Positions 17,437-26,693 of a stretch of DNA of 64,000 nt are shown here, piece by piece. Position 1 is the first letter of the stretch; each line of letters starts with the position of its first letter. The notes beneath the pieces are model-generated. The model saw only the letters and a program-made list of their open reading frames with translations. It ran no database searches and was not told where the DNA came from. Source of the stretch: Pseudomonas flavescens (GTDB lineage Bacteria > Pseudomonadota > Gammaproteobacteria > Pseudomonadales > Pseudomonadaceae); NCBI RefSeq assembly GCF_013408425.1, contig NZ_JACBYV010000001.1, positions 2,170,001 through 2,234,000 on the forward strand. Reading direction: 5' to 3'. Position numbers and translations under genes: made by a program.

Positions 17437-19452
17437 TTAAACCAGTGGCTTCTTGGCTGCACGACGCACATGCATCCAGTCGACGATCTCGCCCTCAGGG
17501 GTGTAGCCGCAGACAGTGTCACGCAGCAATTGCCGTACGCGATCGTAATCGTCCTGCTCCACGGCCTTGAGCAAATCCGCCATGACGATCTTGAACGTTT
17601 CCCAAGGCAGGTGCTCTTCGTTGGCACGCATGATCATCGGGTGATCGGTAGGGCTCACGTTGTCGCCGATCAGCAGCTCCTCATACAACTTCTCACCAGG
17701 ACGCAGCCCCGTGAACTCGATGGCGATATCGCCGCTGGGGTTGTGATCAGAAGCCACGCTGAGGCCTGTGAGATGAATCATCTTTTCGGCCAGCTCGGCG
17801 ATCTTCACGGGTTGCCCCATGTCCAGTACGAACACGTCTCCACCCTGCCCCATGGAGCCGGCCTGGATCACCAGTTGCGCGGCCTCGGGAATCGTCATGA
17901 AGTAGCGGGTGATGTTCGGATGAGTGACGGTAACCGGTCCGCCCTTGCGGATCTGTTCGTAGAAGCGTGGGATCACAGAACCCGATGAGCCCAGCACGTT
18001 GCCAAAACGCACCATGGTGAAACGGGTTTTGTTGACCTGATGCAGCCCTTCTTTATCACCGAACAATACTGGCGCCGTTTCTTCGCTCAGTGCCTGCAGC
18101 ACCATTTCCGCGAGACGTTTGGTGCTGCCCATTACGTTGGTGGGGCGAACTGCCTTGTCGGTCGAGATCAGCACAAAATGTTCGACGCCTGCGCGTAACG
18201 CAGCCTGGGCCGTGCACATCGAACCAAACACGTTGTTCAAAACGCCTTCGGCGACATTGTGCTCGACCATTGGCACGTGCTTGTAGGCTGCTGCGTGATA
18301 AACCGTATTCACATCCCAGGCGCGCATCAGCTCGACCTGGCGATTCTGGTTACGAACCGAACCGAGAATGGGCACCAAGCGAACGGGCAAAGACTCGCGG
18401 CGGATCCGCTGCTCCAGTTCACTGTGGATGGAGTAAAGATTGAATTCGCCATGCTCGAGCAGCAGCAACGTTCTTGGCCCGGAGCCAAGGATCTGCCGAC
18501 ACAACTCGGAGCCAATCGAACCACCTGCCCCGGTGACCATGACCACCTGATCGCGTATGCATCGTTCGAACAACTCGCGCTGTGGGGGAACGGCGTCTCG
18601 CCCAAGCAGATCGGCAATGTCGACCTCCTGAACATCCTCGACCTTCACACGACCGCTGGCCAGATCCATAAAGCCCGGGACCGAACGTACGTGTAGCGGG
18701 TACTGTTCGAGTAGCTGCAATACCGAGCGGCGTCGAGTACGAGAAACGGATGGCAGCGCGAGCAGTATCTCGACGGCGCCCGTTTCATCGATCATCTGCT
18801 GAATATGCTTGGGCGAATAGACACGCAGACCGGCAATGATTCGATTGGAAATGTTCGAGTCGTCATCGATGAACGCGACCGGCCTCATCGAGCGGCCCAG
18901 CCGCAAGGAGGCGGCCAGCTGATTACCCGCCGAGCCTGCACCGTAGATGGCGACAGGCGGCAACCCGGCATCGCGACTACTCAATTTGAACGGCTGATCG
19001 GCGGCGAACCAGTGGCCCATGAAGAACTGCCGCATCCCCAAACGCAGCCCACCGATGAGCATGATGCTCAGCCACCAGTAGTTGAACACCATGGAACGTG
19101 GGATTACTGCGCGTGCATCCTGATGCCAGTAAATGGCCAACGCCAGAATCAAGGCGGATAGCGACACGGCCTTGGCGATGGCAATGAGTGCTTCGGTACC
19201 GAAGTACCGCATCACGGCCCGGTACATACCGAAACGGATGAACATTGGAATGGAGATAAGAGGTGCTAGCGCGAAAAGCCATAGGTGCCCGTCCAGCGGA
19301 TAGACCTCTTCGAAATCCCCCAGGCGAACGACAAAAGCCAACCACAGTGCAGCCCACACCAACATCACGTCGATGGCGACCTGAATCAGGCGCTTCTGAC
19401 GACGGCGCAGCCGTACCAGGCGAGTACGTAGCAGCTCAGCAAACCTCAACAC
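17437..19452 (-). CDS. wbpM: WbpM-type membrane UDP-sugar 4,6-dehydratase
   Basis: Converts UDP-GlcNAc to the 4-keto-6-deoxy intermediate used for D-FucNAc/QuiNAc-type sugars, and closes many Pseudomonas O-antigen loci. The 671-residue protein has an N-terminal membrane part with about four hydrophobic segments (residues 20-170), a CoA-binding-like domain (YGAGSAGNQLAASLRLG), and a C-terminal extended SDR domain (VTGAGGSIGSELCRQIL near 305-320). The active site has the MGxxK form (NVMGSTKRLAE) in place of YxxxK, as known for this family. It is the last gene of the leftward operon and is followed by a strong terminator. Confidence 0.95.
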   Translation of the reverse strand: MLRFAELLRTRLVRLRRRQKRLIQVAIDVMLVWAALWLAFVVRLGDFEEVYPLDGHLWLFALAPLISIPMFIRFGMYRAVMRYFGTEALIAIAKAVSLSALILALAIYWHQDARAVIPRSMVFNYWWLSIMLIGGLRLGMRQFFMGHWFAADQPFKLSSRDAGLPPVAIYGAGSAGNQLAASLRLGRSMRPVAFIDDDSNISNRIIAGLRVYSPKHIQQMIDETGAVEILLALPSVSRTRRRSVLQLLEQYPLHVRSVPGFMDLASGRVKVEDVQEVDIADLLGRDAVPPQRELFERCIRDQVVMVTGAGGSIGSELCRQILGSGPRTLLLLEHGEFNLYSIHSELEQRIRRESLPVRLVPILGSVRNQNRQVELMRAWDVNTVYHAAAYKHVPMVEHNVAEGVLNNVFGSMCTAQAALRAGVEHFVLISTDKAVRPTNVMGSTKRLAEMVLQALSEETAPVLFGDKEGLHQVNKTRFTMVRFGNVLGSSGSVIPRFYEQIRKGGPVTVTHPNITRYFMTIPEAAQLVIQAGSMGQGGDVFVLDMGQPVKIAELAEKMIHLTGLSVASDHNPSGDIAIEFTGLRPGEKLYEELLIGDNVSPTDHPMIMRANEEHLPWETFKIVMADLLKAVEQDDYDRVRQLLRDTVCGYTPEGEIVDWMHVRRAAKKPLV

Positions 19453-19544
19453 AACGACACCTCATATCCCTATAGCGAGCCAGTGCCAGGTTCACACCCA
19501 GCAGCACAAGCATGAATGGTTCTAAACCATCTCACGGTAACGAT

Positions 19545-20123
19545 TCAACACTTCAAGGCCGTTCCGGGTGCATGCACCGCACCCTCCTCGACCACTACAT
19601 GATAGCCAGCGCAGCAGCCGGCCTGCAGCCAGGCTCTGGCACCGACCTTTACACCTCCGGCAAGCTGTACGCCGACACCGAGGTGGGCGTAAGCGCCCAG
19701 CACCGCATCATGGTCAACGGTGGCGTTCGCGTTCACGATAGCACCCTGCCCCAGGATGGCACCTACGCCAACCATCGCCATCGCCATTACGGCAACGCCG
19801 CGCCCCACCTCGGCATCGTCGCTGACGAAGGCCCTTGGATGGACGACGGTCGCCAACGACAGCCCAGCAGACTCGATCAGCTGACTCCACCGTTCACGCA
19901 GGGCATTGTTGCCAACGGCGGCAATCGCTGCATTGCCAGAGCCAGCATGAGCGCTGAGATCATCAGGCTTGCCGACAAGCGGTATCCCATAAAGCTCGCT
20001 CAAGCCCGGCCAGCGATCGTCCAGAAAACGAACCGACTGCCACTGGCCGGATGCCAAAGCCGCCTCGGCAACGGCCCTGCCATGCCCCCCGGCTCCCAGT
20101 ATCAGCAATGTGTTGTCGATCAT
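19545..20123 (-). CDS. PglD-like sugar acetyltransferase
   Basis: A 192-residue protein with an N-terminal Rossmann-like UDP-sugar-binding part (LLILGAGGHGRAVAEAAL near 6-23; FLDD) and a C-terminal left-handed beta helix of hexapeptide repeats (VVHPRAFVSDDAEVGRGVAV, then GAIVNANATVDHDAVLGAYAHLGVG). The active-site His of PglD/NeuD proteins corresponds to NATVDHD. These enzymes N- or O-acetylate nucleotide or lipid-linked amino sugars. Its start overlaps the wbpL stop (ATGA). The partner aminotransferase normally paired with PglD is not next to it, so the substrate is open. Confidence 0.85.
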   Translation of the reverse strand: MIDNTLLILGAGGHGRAVAEAALASGQWQSVRFLDDRWPGLSELYGIPLVGKPDDLSAHAGSGNAAIAAVGNNALRERWSQLIESAGLSLATVVHPRAFVSDDAEVGRGVAVMAMAMVGVGAILGQGAIVNANATVDHDAVLGAYAHLGVGVQLAGGVKVGARAWLQAGCCAGYHVVVEEGAVHAPGTALKC

Positions 20124-21136
20124 TTAGGCTCCAAAGACCCGGCGTTGAACTTGATGGCCAGGAAGACCAGCGGAAGATAGGCCATCACCAATCCAATAGT
20201 TCCGTCCACGCCACCCAACCCGACCCACAGTGCGATGGGCAATAGCCATAACAGGTTGATCGCGGTCACCGCCAAGGTGACAGGCAAATGGCGACCGTAA
20301 TGACGCGAGGCGTACTGATAAGCATGACTTCTGTGGGCCTCGTAAACCCGATCGCCACGTACTAGCCGACGCAGCAGGGTGAAGGTCGCGTCGACGACAA
20401 ACACGCCGAGCAATATCAGCCAGGCCCACAGCAACTGAGGAAACGCAGCAGCAGCCTGCAAGGACAGAACACCGAGCGTAATGCCCAGAAAGCCACTGCC
20501 CGCATCGCCCATGAAAATACGAGCCGGAGGGAAATTCCAGATCAGAAAGCCGAGCACGGCGGCTGCCAGCGACAAGACGATAATCAGTGAGCCATCGGCA
20601 TTTCCGAGCCAGACGTATAGCAAGGCTCCTCCAATACAAACGCAGATGGCCTCCACACTGGCGATACCGTCAATGCCGTCCATGAAGTTGTACAGGTTGA
20701 GCAACCAGACCAGATAGATGGCTGCCAGCACATGGCCGAACCAGCCTAGATCGACCACGGAGCCAAACAAACTGATTGCCGGCAGGCCACCCAGCCAGAA
20801 AAGCGCCCAGGTAGCGGCCGCAAAATGGCCGAGCAGCCGCCAGCGAGCCGCGATGTGCCCGTGATCGTCAAGAAAGCCAACCACAGCCACCAGCCCGCCT
20901 GCCCCGCCCAATGCAAAGGCTGTAGCACTGTCGACTCGACCAAGTAACGCTAGGCCGAACACGGCAAGGATGAAGCACACCACGATGGCCACACCGCCAC
21001 CGCGAGGTGTAGGCACCGAGTGTGAGCTGCGTGCATTGGGGATATCCATCAGGCTGCTAGCCAGGGCGTAGCGCCTCAACAACCAGGTCAGCAGACAGGA
21101 CGTGCTGGCGACTACCAGCAAAACAGTGATCAACAA
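20120..21136 (-). CDS. wbpL: WbpL-type undecaprenyl-phosphate glycosyl-1-phosphate transferase
   Basis: Starts the O-unit on undecaprenyl phosphate at the inner membrane; the family transfers FucNAc/QuiNAc/GlcNAc-1-phosphate. The 338-residue polytopic protein belongs to the MraY/WecA family. Visible motifs are the GFLDDHGH aspartates near residue 87, NLYNFMDGIDGIA near 147-159, FMGDAGSGFLG near 207-217 and a basic loop HRSHAYQYASR. About ten membrane segments fill the rest. It follows wbjF as in O11-type loci. Confidence 0.92.
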   Translation of the reverse strand: MLITVLLVVASTSCLLTWLLRRYALASSLMDIPNARSSHSVPTPRGGGVAIVVCFILAVFGLALLGRVDSATAFALGGAGGLVAVVGFLDDHGHIAARWRLLGHFAAATWALFWLGGLPAISLFGSVVDLGWFGHVLAAIYLVWLLNLYNFMDGIDGIASVEAICVCIGGALLYVWLGNADGSLIIVLSLAAAVLGFLIWNFPPARIFMGDAGSGFLGITLGVLSLQAAAAFPQLLWAWLILLGVFVVDATFTLLRRLVRGDRVYEAHRSHAYQYASRHYGRHLPVTLAVTAINLLWLLPIALWVGLGGVDGTIGLVMAYLPLVFLAIKFNAGSLEPK

Positions 21137-21179
21137 TTAATCTCTCCTAACCCCCGCCGCTCACGGCAGGCATTGCTGT

Positions 21180-22133
21180 TCAGCCAGCGTCGAAGGCAAG
21201 TGCCGTTTTGCGCAATGCATCATCGACGCTCACGGGCGGCGTCCACCCCAGCAGTTCTCGGGTTTTAGCGATGTCCACCTGCAAGGAACCACATAGCCGC
21301 TGAGCGATGGCGCGTCGGCCAAGCATTGCCGCACCGGCTTGCAGCAGAGTGGCTGGCACCGGGAGCAATCTTGCGGGTCGCCCAAGCGCGTTACCCATGC
21401 GCTGCAGCAGTTGAGTCGTGGATAGGTCCTCACCGTCACTGACCAGAAATGTCTGGTTGGCTGCCGCCGGGTGATCGATACAAGTGGCTATCAGATCCAC
21501 GAGGTTGTCCACTGCAACCAGACTGCGCTTGTTTCCTGTAGCGCCAAGCGGCAGTGGTATGCCTTTGCGCAACCAGCTCATCATGCTGCGGAAGTTGGCT
21601 TTCACGCCCGGGCCGTAAACGAGCACGGGCCTGATGATCACCACCTGCATGCCGGTTTCGTTCGCCAGTGAGCGCAGGCCCTGCTCGGCCTCCATCTTGG
21701 ATACGCCATAAGGGTCCTGGGGGGCGGGCGTATCGTCTGCCCGATAAGCATGCCCTGGCTGGGTGCCCTCGCCATTGACCTTGATCGAACTGATGAACAC
21801 GAAGCGCTGCACGCCAGCTGCGGCCGCCTGCCTGGCAAGGCTCAGGGTGCCGTCAACGTTGGCCTTGCGAAATTCCACCAGAGGATCGGCGGCCGTATCG
21901 TTCATGACGTGAACGCGAGCTGCGCTGTGGATGACGACCGAAACGCCCTCGAGCGAGGTGGTCCAGTCCACATCTGCCGCCAGCCCACCTACCAGCGGGT
22001 TAACGACGCTCACTGGTGCCTGGGTCAAGGGGGAGCGCGAGGGGGCAATCAACTCGTGGCCTTCCTGATGCAAACGTTCGAGCAGTGTGCGGCCGACAAA
22101 ACCACTGCCACCTGTAACCATTATTCGTTTCAT
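21180..22133 (-). CDS. wbjF: NAD-dependent UDP-4-keto-sugar reductase/epimerase
   Basis: A 317-residue extended SDR protein with the GGSGFVG dinucleotide motif at 8-14, the SS...YGVSK active site (S near 117, Y near 142), and an ATGNKRSLVAVDNLVD substrate loop. It is similar to WbpV/WbjF, thought to reduce the WbpM product to the sugar that WbpL uses (UDP-D-FucNAc or UDP-D-QuiNAc). Its position between the wbjE-type transferase and wbpL is the same as wbjF in P. aeruginosa O11. Which epimer it makes cannot be read from sequence. Confidence 0.82.
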   Translation of the reverse strand: MKRIMVTGGSGFVGRTLLERLHQEGHELIAPSRSPLTQAPVSVVNPLVGGLAADVDWTTSLEGVSVVIHSAARVHVMNDTAADPLVEFRKANVDGTLSLARQAAAAGVQRFVFISSIKVNGEGTQPGHAYRADDTPAPQDPYGVSKMEAEQGLRSLANETGMQVVIIRPVLVYGPGVKANFRSMMSWLRKGIPLPLGATGNKRSLVAVDNLVDLIATCIDHPAAANQTFLVSDGEDLSTTQLLQRMGNALGRPARLLPVPATLLQAGAAMLGRRAIAQRLCGSLQVDIAKTRELLGWTPPVSVDDALRKTALAFDAG

Positions 22134-23410
22134 GATTGCTTTCGATCCCTGCGCGTTCCCTGCCGGAACAGGCGCTCCAGATTAGAGAAGATCTTTTCCT
22201 TGGAGAACTGATCATCGTAATAGCGCTTACCTGCTTCCCCCATGGCAATACGTTCCTGCGAGGTCATAGCCGCCATGCGTTGCACGATGAGAGACAGGCC
22301 CTCCTGATCGCCAGAAGCGCAGGCGAGTCCTGCTCCCGACTCCTCGATGACACGTGCGGCCTCGCCACCAATCATCCCGAGCACAGGCTTGCCTGACGCC
22401 AGATAAGCCTGAACCTTGCCCGGAATGGTCTTGGCGAATACCTCGTTGGTCTTCAGCGAAACCAGTAGCGCATCCGCCGTGGCGAAAAGCCCCGGCATGG
22501 CATCCAGCGGGTGGCGACCAAGCAAAAGCACGTTGTCGAGGTTGCGTTGCGCGACCTCACGCTGCAGCCAATCGCTCATGCGGCCGTCCCCGACCAGCAC
22601 CCAGCGGACCTTGACGGTGTCTCGCAGGGCCTGAGCCACCTCGAGAATCGCGGGAAAATCCTGCGCTTCGCCCAGATTGCCGGCGAACAGAATGGTGAAT
22701 TCGTCCGGAGAGCGCGCCAGCAAAGGCGATGCCCCTTCAGGTAGCTCGTTGAATCCGTCTTCTGCCCAACTGGGGAAATACACCAGCCGCTCGTCATCGA
22801 TAGGCCGGGTACAGTAAGAACGCACGCTATCCAGGAAAGCGCGTGATTGAAGCAGCAGGTAATCGGTACGGTTGTAGATCCAGGAAACCATCTTGCCCAC
22901 TAATGCGAGGGCCCGGTCATCATGGACTACACCGACCGCGCGCAGGGTCTCCGGCCACAAATCCAGCACCCACACGCTGACTGGTGCCTTTTTCAGCCTG
23001 CCGATCACCAGAGCCGGAATGGCCGACATGATCGGCGAGACTGCATAGACGAAAACCCCATCGAATTCTCGGCCCCGCAGCTTCCAACTGCCCAGCAACG
23101 AACCACTGACTACGAACGACAGGTAGTTGAGAATAAGGGTGAGGCTGCGCTTGCCGCGCGGGATGAACGGTACGCGCACCACCTCCGCGCCGCGATAACT
23201 GGCGAATTGCTCCGGCGCCTCGCGATAAGCCTCGAATACCTGACCCTCAGGGTAATTCGGCAATGCCGTGAGCACAGTAACCTCATGCCCTCTACGCACC
23301 AGCTCTTCGGCCATGTCATTGACGCGCATGTTCTCGGGCCAGAAATACTGGCTGACGATCAATATCTTCAGTTTTCCCTCTCGCATGCGCGTCAGTCGTT
23401 CCGTTTCCAT
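22130..23410 (-). CDS. wbjE: Family 4 glycosyltransferase, WbuB/WbjE-like
   Basis: Probably transfers L-FucNAc to the growing O-unit at the cytoplasmic face. The protein (426 residues) shows the N-terminal donor-independent GT-B start KILIVSQYFWPENMRVNDMA, the loop LPNYPEG, and the C-terminal donor motif FAKTIPGKVQAYLASGKPVLG typical of the WbuB branch. Start uncertain: ATG 23410 overlaps the wbjD stop by 19 bp, while ATG 23386 (MREGKLKIL) better fits family N-termini; neither has a strong ribosome-binding site. It overlaps wbjF at its end. Confidence 0.85.
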   Translation of the reverse strand: METERLTRMREGKLKILIVSQYFWPENMRVNDMAEELVRRGHEVTVLTALPNYPEGQVFEAYREAPEQFASYRGAEVVRVPFIPRGKRSLTLILNYLSFVVSGSLLGSWKLRGREFDGVFVYAVSPIMSAIPALVIGRLKKAPVSVWVLDLWPETLRAVGVVHDDRALALVGKMVSWIYNRTDYLLLQSRAFLDSVRSYCTRPIDDERLVYFPSWAEDGFNELPEGASPLLARSPDEFTILFAGNLGEAQDFPAILEVAQALRDTVKVRWVLVGDGRMSDWLQREVAQRNLDNVLLLGRHPLDAMPGLFATADALLVSLKTNEVFAKTIPGKVQAYLASGKPVLGMIGGEAARVIEESGAGLACASGDQEGLSLIVQRMAAMTSQERIAMGEAGKRYYDDQFSKEKIFSNLERLFRQGTRRDRKQS

Positions 23411-24525
23411 ACCGTGCGCATCACGTAGTCGCGATAGCTATGAACGATCCGTACGACTTTGTCCGCTACATTGGGCATGCTGTAATCGGCAACCAAGCGC
23501 AGGCTGCGTTCGTCACCGCGGCCCTGGGACTCGAGTACCTGAAGCGCCTGCATCACTCGCTCTACCTCTAGCCCCACCATCATCACCGAGGCTTCTTCCA
23601 TCCCCTCGGGACGCTCATGGGCCTCACGAATGTTCAGCGCAGGGAAGTTCAGAATCGAGGACTCTTCCGAAATGGTGCCGCTGTCGGACAACACAGCTTT
23701 GGCGCAGGCCTGCAGCTTGTTGTAATCCTTGAACCCCAGCGGTTTGAGCAGCCGCACATTGGGATGGAAGGTCACGCCCAATGCATCCACGCGTTTCTGG
23801 GTGCGGGGGTGGGTAGAAACGATGACCGGCATGCCGTAATGCGCAGCGACCTGGTTCAAGGTCTCGGCCAGTTTGCGGAAGTTCTTTTCCGAGTCGATGT
23901 TCTCTTCACGGTGCGCGCTGACGACGAAGAACTTGCCCTCCTCCAATCCAAGACGCTGAAGGACGTCGGAGGCGTCAATGCCTTCACGATAGTAGGTCAA
24001 CACTTCGAACATCGGGCTGCCGGTCTTGATCACCATATCCGGTGATAACCCTTCACGCAGCAGGTAGTCGCGGGCAATGGTGCTATAGGTCAGGTTGATA
24101 TCCGCCGTGTGATCGACGATCCGGCGGTTGATCTCTTCCGGCACACGCATATCGAAACAGCGGTTGCCTGCTTCCATATGGAAGGTGGGGATCTTGCGTC
24201 GCTTGGCTGGAATCACCGCCATGCAGCTATTGGTATCACCCAACACCAGCAACGCATCCGGTTGGACTTCAGCCAACACCTTATCGACCGCGATGATCAC
24301 ATTGCCGATGGTTTCTGCGCCCGTGGCGCCCGCGGCGTTGAGAAAATGGTCAGGCCGGCGAATACCCAGGTCGTCGAAGAAAATCTCGTTGAGCTCGTAA
24401 TCGTAATTCTGACCGGTATGGATCAACACATGATCGCAATGCTCGTCCAGCTTGGCCATCACTCGGGCCAGGCGGATGATTTCGGGACGGGTGCCAACGA
24501 CCGTGGCAACTTTCAGCTTTTTCAT
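23392..24525 (-). CDS. wbjD: UDP-L-FucNAc pathway C-2 epimerase
   Basis: A 377-residue non-hydrolysing UDP-GlcNAc-2-epimerase homologue. Motifs: VVGTRPEIIR near 9-18, HTGQNYDYELN, LGDTNSC, MEAGNRCFD with PEEINRR, SAHREENID near 207-215, and SDSGTISEESS near 282-292. CapG/WbjD enzymes invert C-2 of UDP-2-acetamido-2,6-dideoxy-L-talose to give UDP-L-FucNAc. The order wbjB-wbjC-wbjD is intact here and overlaps at each junction, which separates it from WbpI at 31.8 kb, which acts in a different pathway. Confidence 0.92.
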   Translation of the reverse strand: MKKLKVATVVGTRPEIIRLARVMAKLDEHCDHVLIHTGQNYDYELNEIFFDDLGIRRPDHFLNAAGATGAETIGNVIIAVDKVLAEVQPDALLVLGDTNSCMAVIPAKRRKIPTFHMEAGNRCFDMRVPEEINRRIVDHTADINLTYSTIARDYLLREGLSPDMVIKTGSPMFEVLTYYREGIDASDVLQRLGLEEGKFFVVSAHREENIDSEKNFRKLAETLNQVAAHYGMPVIVSTHPRTQKRVDALGVTFHPNVRLLKPLGFKDYNKLQACAKAVLSDSGTISEESSILNFPALNIREAHERPEGMEEASVMMVGLEVERVMQALQVLESQGRGDERSLRLVADYSMPNVADKVVRIVHSYRDYVMRTVWKRND

Positions 24526-25631
24526 GGTTTCACCTGGCAGGCGTAGGTATCAGGGTGAGCGCGGTCGAAGATCTCATTCGCCCAGAGCATCACGATCATC
24601 TCGTCATCACCAACATTGGTAATGTCGTGTGTCCAGCCGGGCACGGTTTCAACGATCTCCGGCTTGTCGCCTTCCGTAATGAGTTCATGGAGCTCGCCGG
24701 AAACTATATGCCGGAAACCAAAACGGGCGCGGCCCTTGATGACCAGGAACTTCTCGGTCTTGGTGTGGTGATAATGACCGCCGCGCGTGATGCCGGGGTG
24801 AGCCGTGAAGAATGAGAATTGCCCACTGTCGGGGGTTTTCAGCATCTCGACGAACACACCACGCGGATCACCATACTTGGGAACTTCGTAGGTGAATCGC
24901 TCTGGAGGCAGGTAACTCAAATACGTCGAGTAAAGGGCACGCACGAAGCCTTCACCTACCCGATCCGTAATCAGGGTATTGCGACTTTCCTTGAAACCAC
25001 GCAAACGATCAGCGATCTCGCCAACACTGACCCGGTATTGCGGTTCAACGTCAACGCCTTTGGTTTCTCCCGACATTAACGCAAGGAAGTGGGCAATGAC
25101 GTCGTCGATATACACCAGAGTGATGACGGCTGCGGGGTCGTTGATCTGGATAGGCAGATCACGGGCAATGTTATGGCAGAACGTGGCCACCGCCGAGTTG
25201 TAGTTCGGCTTGGCCCATTTACCAAATACATTCGGCAAGCGCAGAAGATGCACAGCGCTGCCGTGCTGCTGTGCAAGTGCATGCAAGGCCTCTTCAGCTC
25301 CACGCTTGCTGACTCCGTAAGGGTTGTCCAGCGAGGCCTGGCTCGACGAGGTATATACAACCGGAATCTGCCGGCCGCTGGCTTCAATCGCCTTGCAAAG
25401 CTCAACGGTAAGCTCGGTGTTGCCCTCTCTGAACTCGGCAGGATCCTGAGGCCGATTCACGCCTGCCAAGTGGAAGACGAAGTCTGCCTGGGCAATACGC
25501 TCACCGAGCGTGCTCAGGTCGTCAGAACGGCCAAAAGTGAGAATCTCGACATCCTGGCGCTCCTTGAGATGAACGATCAGATTCTTGCCAACGAAACCAT
25601 TAGCACCGGTGATCAGAACTTTCATGCTCAC
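24522..25631 (-). CDS. wbjC: UDP-L-FucNAc pathway reductase (SDR + cupin)
   Basis: A 369-residue CapF/WbjC-type protein. The N-terminal SDR domain (ITGANGFVGKNLIVHL near 7-22; NPYGVSKRGAEEAL with the catalytic Tyr and Lys) reduces the 4-keto intermediate. The C-terminal cupin domain (GGHYHHTKTEKFLVIKG, HDITNVGDDEMIVMLW) performs the C-3 epimerisation, as shown for CapF. Start at 25631 overlaps the wbjB stop, and its end overlaps wbjD, so the three are translationally coupled. Confidence 0.93.
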   Translation of the reverse strand: MSMKVLITGANGFVGKNLIVHLKERQDVEILTFGRSDDLSTLGERIAQADFVFHLAGVNRPQDPAEFREGNTELTVELCKAIEASGRQIPVVYTSSSQASLDNPYGVSKRGAEEALHALAQQHGSAVHLLRLPNVFGKWAKPNYNSAVATFCHNIARDLPIQINDPAAVITLVYIDDVIAHFLALMSGETKGVDVEPQYRVSVGEIADRLRGFKESRNTLITDRVGEGFVRALYSTYLSYLPPERFTYEVPKYGDPRGVFVEMLKTPDSGQFSFFTAHPGITRGGHYHHTKTEKFLVIKGRARFGFRHIVSGELHELITEGDKPEIVETVPGWTHDITNVGDDEMIVMLWANEIFDRAHPDTYACQVKP

Positions 25632-26659
25632 TCCTCGGGCGCCGCGTCTTCGCCGCGCTGAATGGCACGCATGAAATTCAACTTGAGCAACAGCTCCTGC
25701 ATGCCCGGCACGTCCAGACGTTCTGTGTTGTGCGAGTTGTAATCTTCCGTGTGGGAGATGCGCTCTTCACCTTGCTCGACGAACTTGCTGTAGTTGAGAT
25801 CACGCAGATCCGGCGGCACACGGTAGTACTCACCGCGATCTTCGGCGCAGGCCATCTCCTCGCGACTCAGCAGCGCTTCGTAAAGCTTCTCGCCATGGCG
25901 AGTGCCGATGACCTGGATGGGATGGTCGGGCTTGCCCAGCAGCGAGGTCAGCGCTTGCGCGAGCACCTCAACCGTTGCAGCCGGTGCTTTCTGTACGAAC
26001 AGATCACCATTGCGGCCATGCTCGAACGCGTACAGAACCAGATCGACCGCATCAGCCAGGGTCATCATGAAACGGGTCATGTTCGGATCGGTGATAGACA
26101 GCGGCTTACCCGCGCGGATCTGATCGACGAACAGCGGGATCACCGAGCCACGTGATGCCATGACGTTACCGTAACGGGTACCGCAGATGACGGTGCTGGT
26201 TTCATCCAGGTTACGCGATTTGGCAACCATGACCTTTTCCATCATGGCCTTGGAAATACCCATGGCGTTGATTGGATAGACAGCCTTGTCGGTACTCAGG
26301 CAGACCACGCGCTTGACGCCATTCTGGATGGCAGCTTCGAGCAGATTCTCGGTACCCAGCACGTTGGTCTTTACAGCTTCCATCGGGTGGAACTCGCAAG
26401 ACGGAACTTGCTTGAGGGCAGCCGCGTGGAAGATGTAATCGACACCACGGGTTGCATTCAACACGCTTTGATAATCGCGTACGTCACCGATATAAAACTT
26501 CAGTTTCGGGCTGGAGTAATGCTTACGCATGTCGTCCTGCTTCTTCTCATCCCGGCTGAAAATGCGAATTTCAGCGATGTCGGTGTCGAGAAAGCGCTTG
26601 AGCACGGCATTACCGAAGGAGCCCGTACCACCGGAAATGAGCAGTTTCTTTCCATTGAA
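25628..26659 (-). CDS. wbjB: UDP-GlcNAc 4,6-dehydratase (5-epimerising), L-FucNAc pathway
   Basis: A 343-residue soluble SDR of the CapE/FnlA/WbjB type, which starts UDP-L-FucNAc synthesis. Motifs: ISGGTGSFGNAVLKRFL near 8-24, DVRDYQS, the MGISK active-site element (Met in place of Tyr, as in this dehydratase class), and STDKAVYPINAMG. Start chosen at ATG 26659 (MFNGKKLL), which gives the family's usual length. A longer frame to 26731 would overlap hisF2 by 38 bp. It is the first gene of the wbjBCD set in operon direction. Confidence 0.93.
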   Translation of the reverse strand, partial: FNGKKLLISGGTGSFGNAVLKRFLDTDIAEIRIFSRDEKKQDDMRKHYSSPKLKFYIGDVRDYQSVLNATRGVDYIFHAAALKQVPSCEFHPMEAVKTNVLGTENLLEAAIQNGVKRVVCLSTDKAVYPINAMGISKAMMEKVMVAKSRNLDETSTVICGTRYGNVMASRGSVIPLFVDQIRAGKPLSITDPNMTRFMMTLADAVDLVLYAFEHGRNGDLFVQKAPAATVEVLAQALTSLLGKPDHPIQVIGTRHGEKLYEALLSREEMACAEDRGEYYRVPPDLRDLNYSKFVEQGEERISHTEDYNSHNTERLDVPGMQELLLKLNFMRAIQRGEDAAPEE

Positions 26660-26693
26660 CATATGCAATCCTGAGATCTGAATGCGAAGCAGC

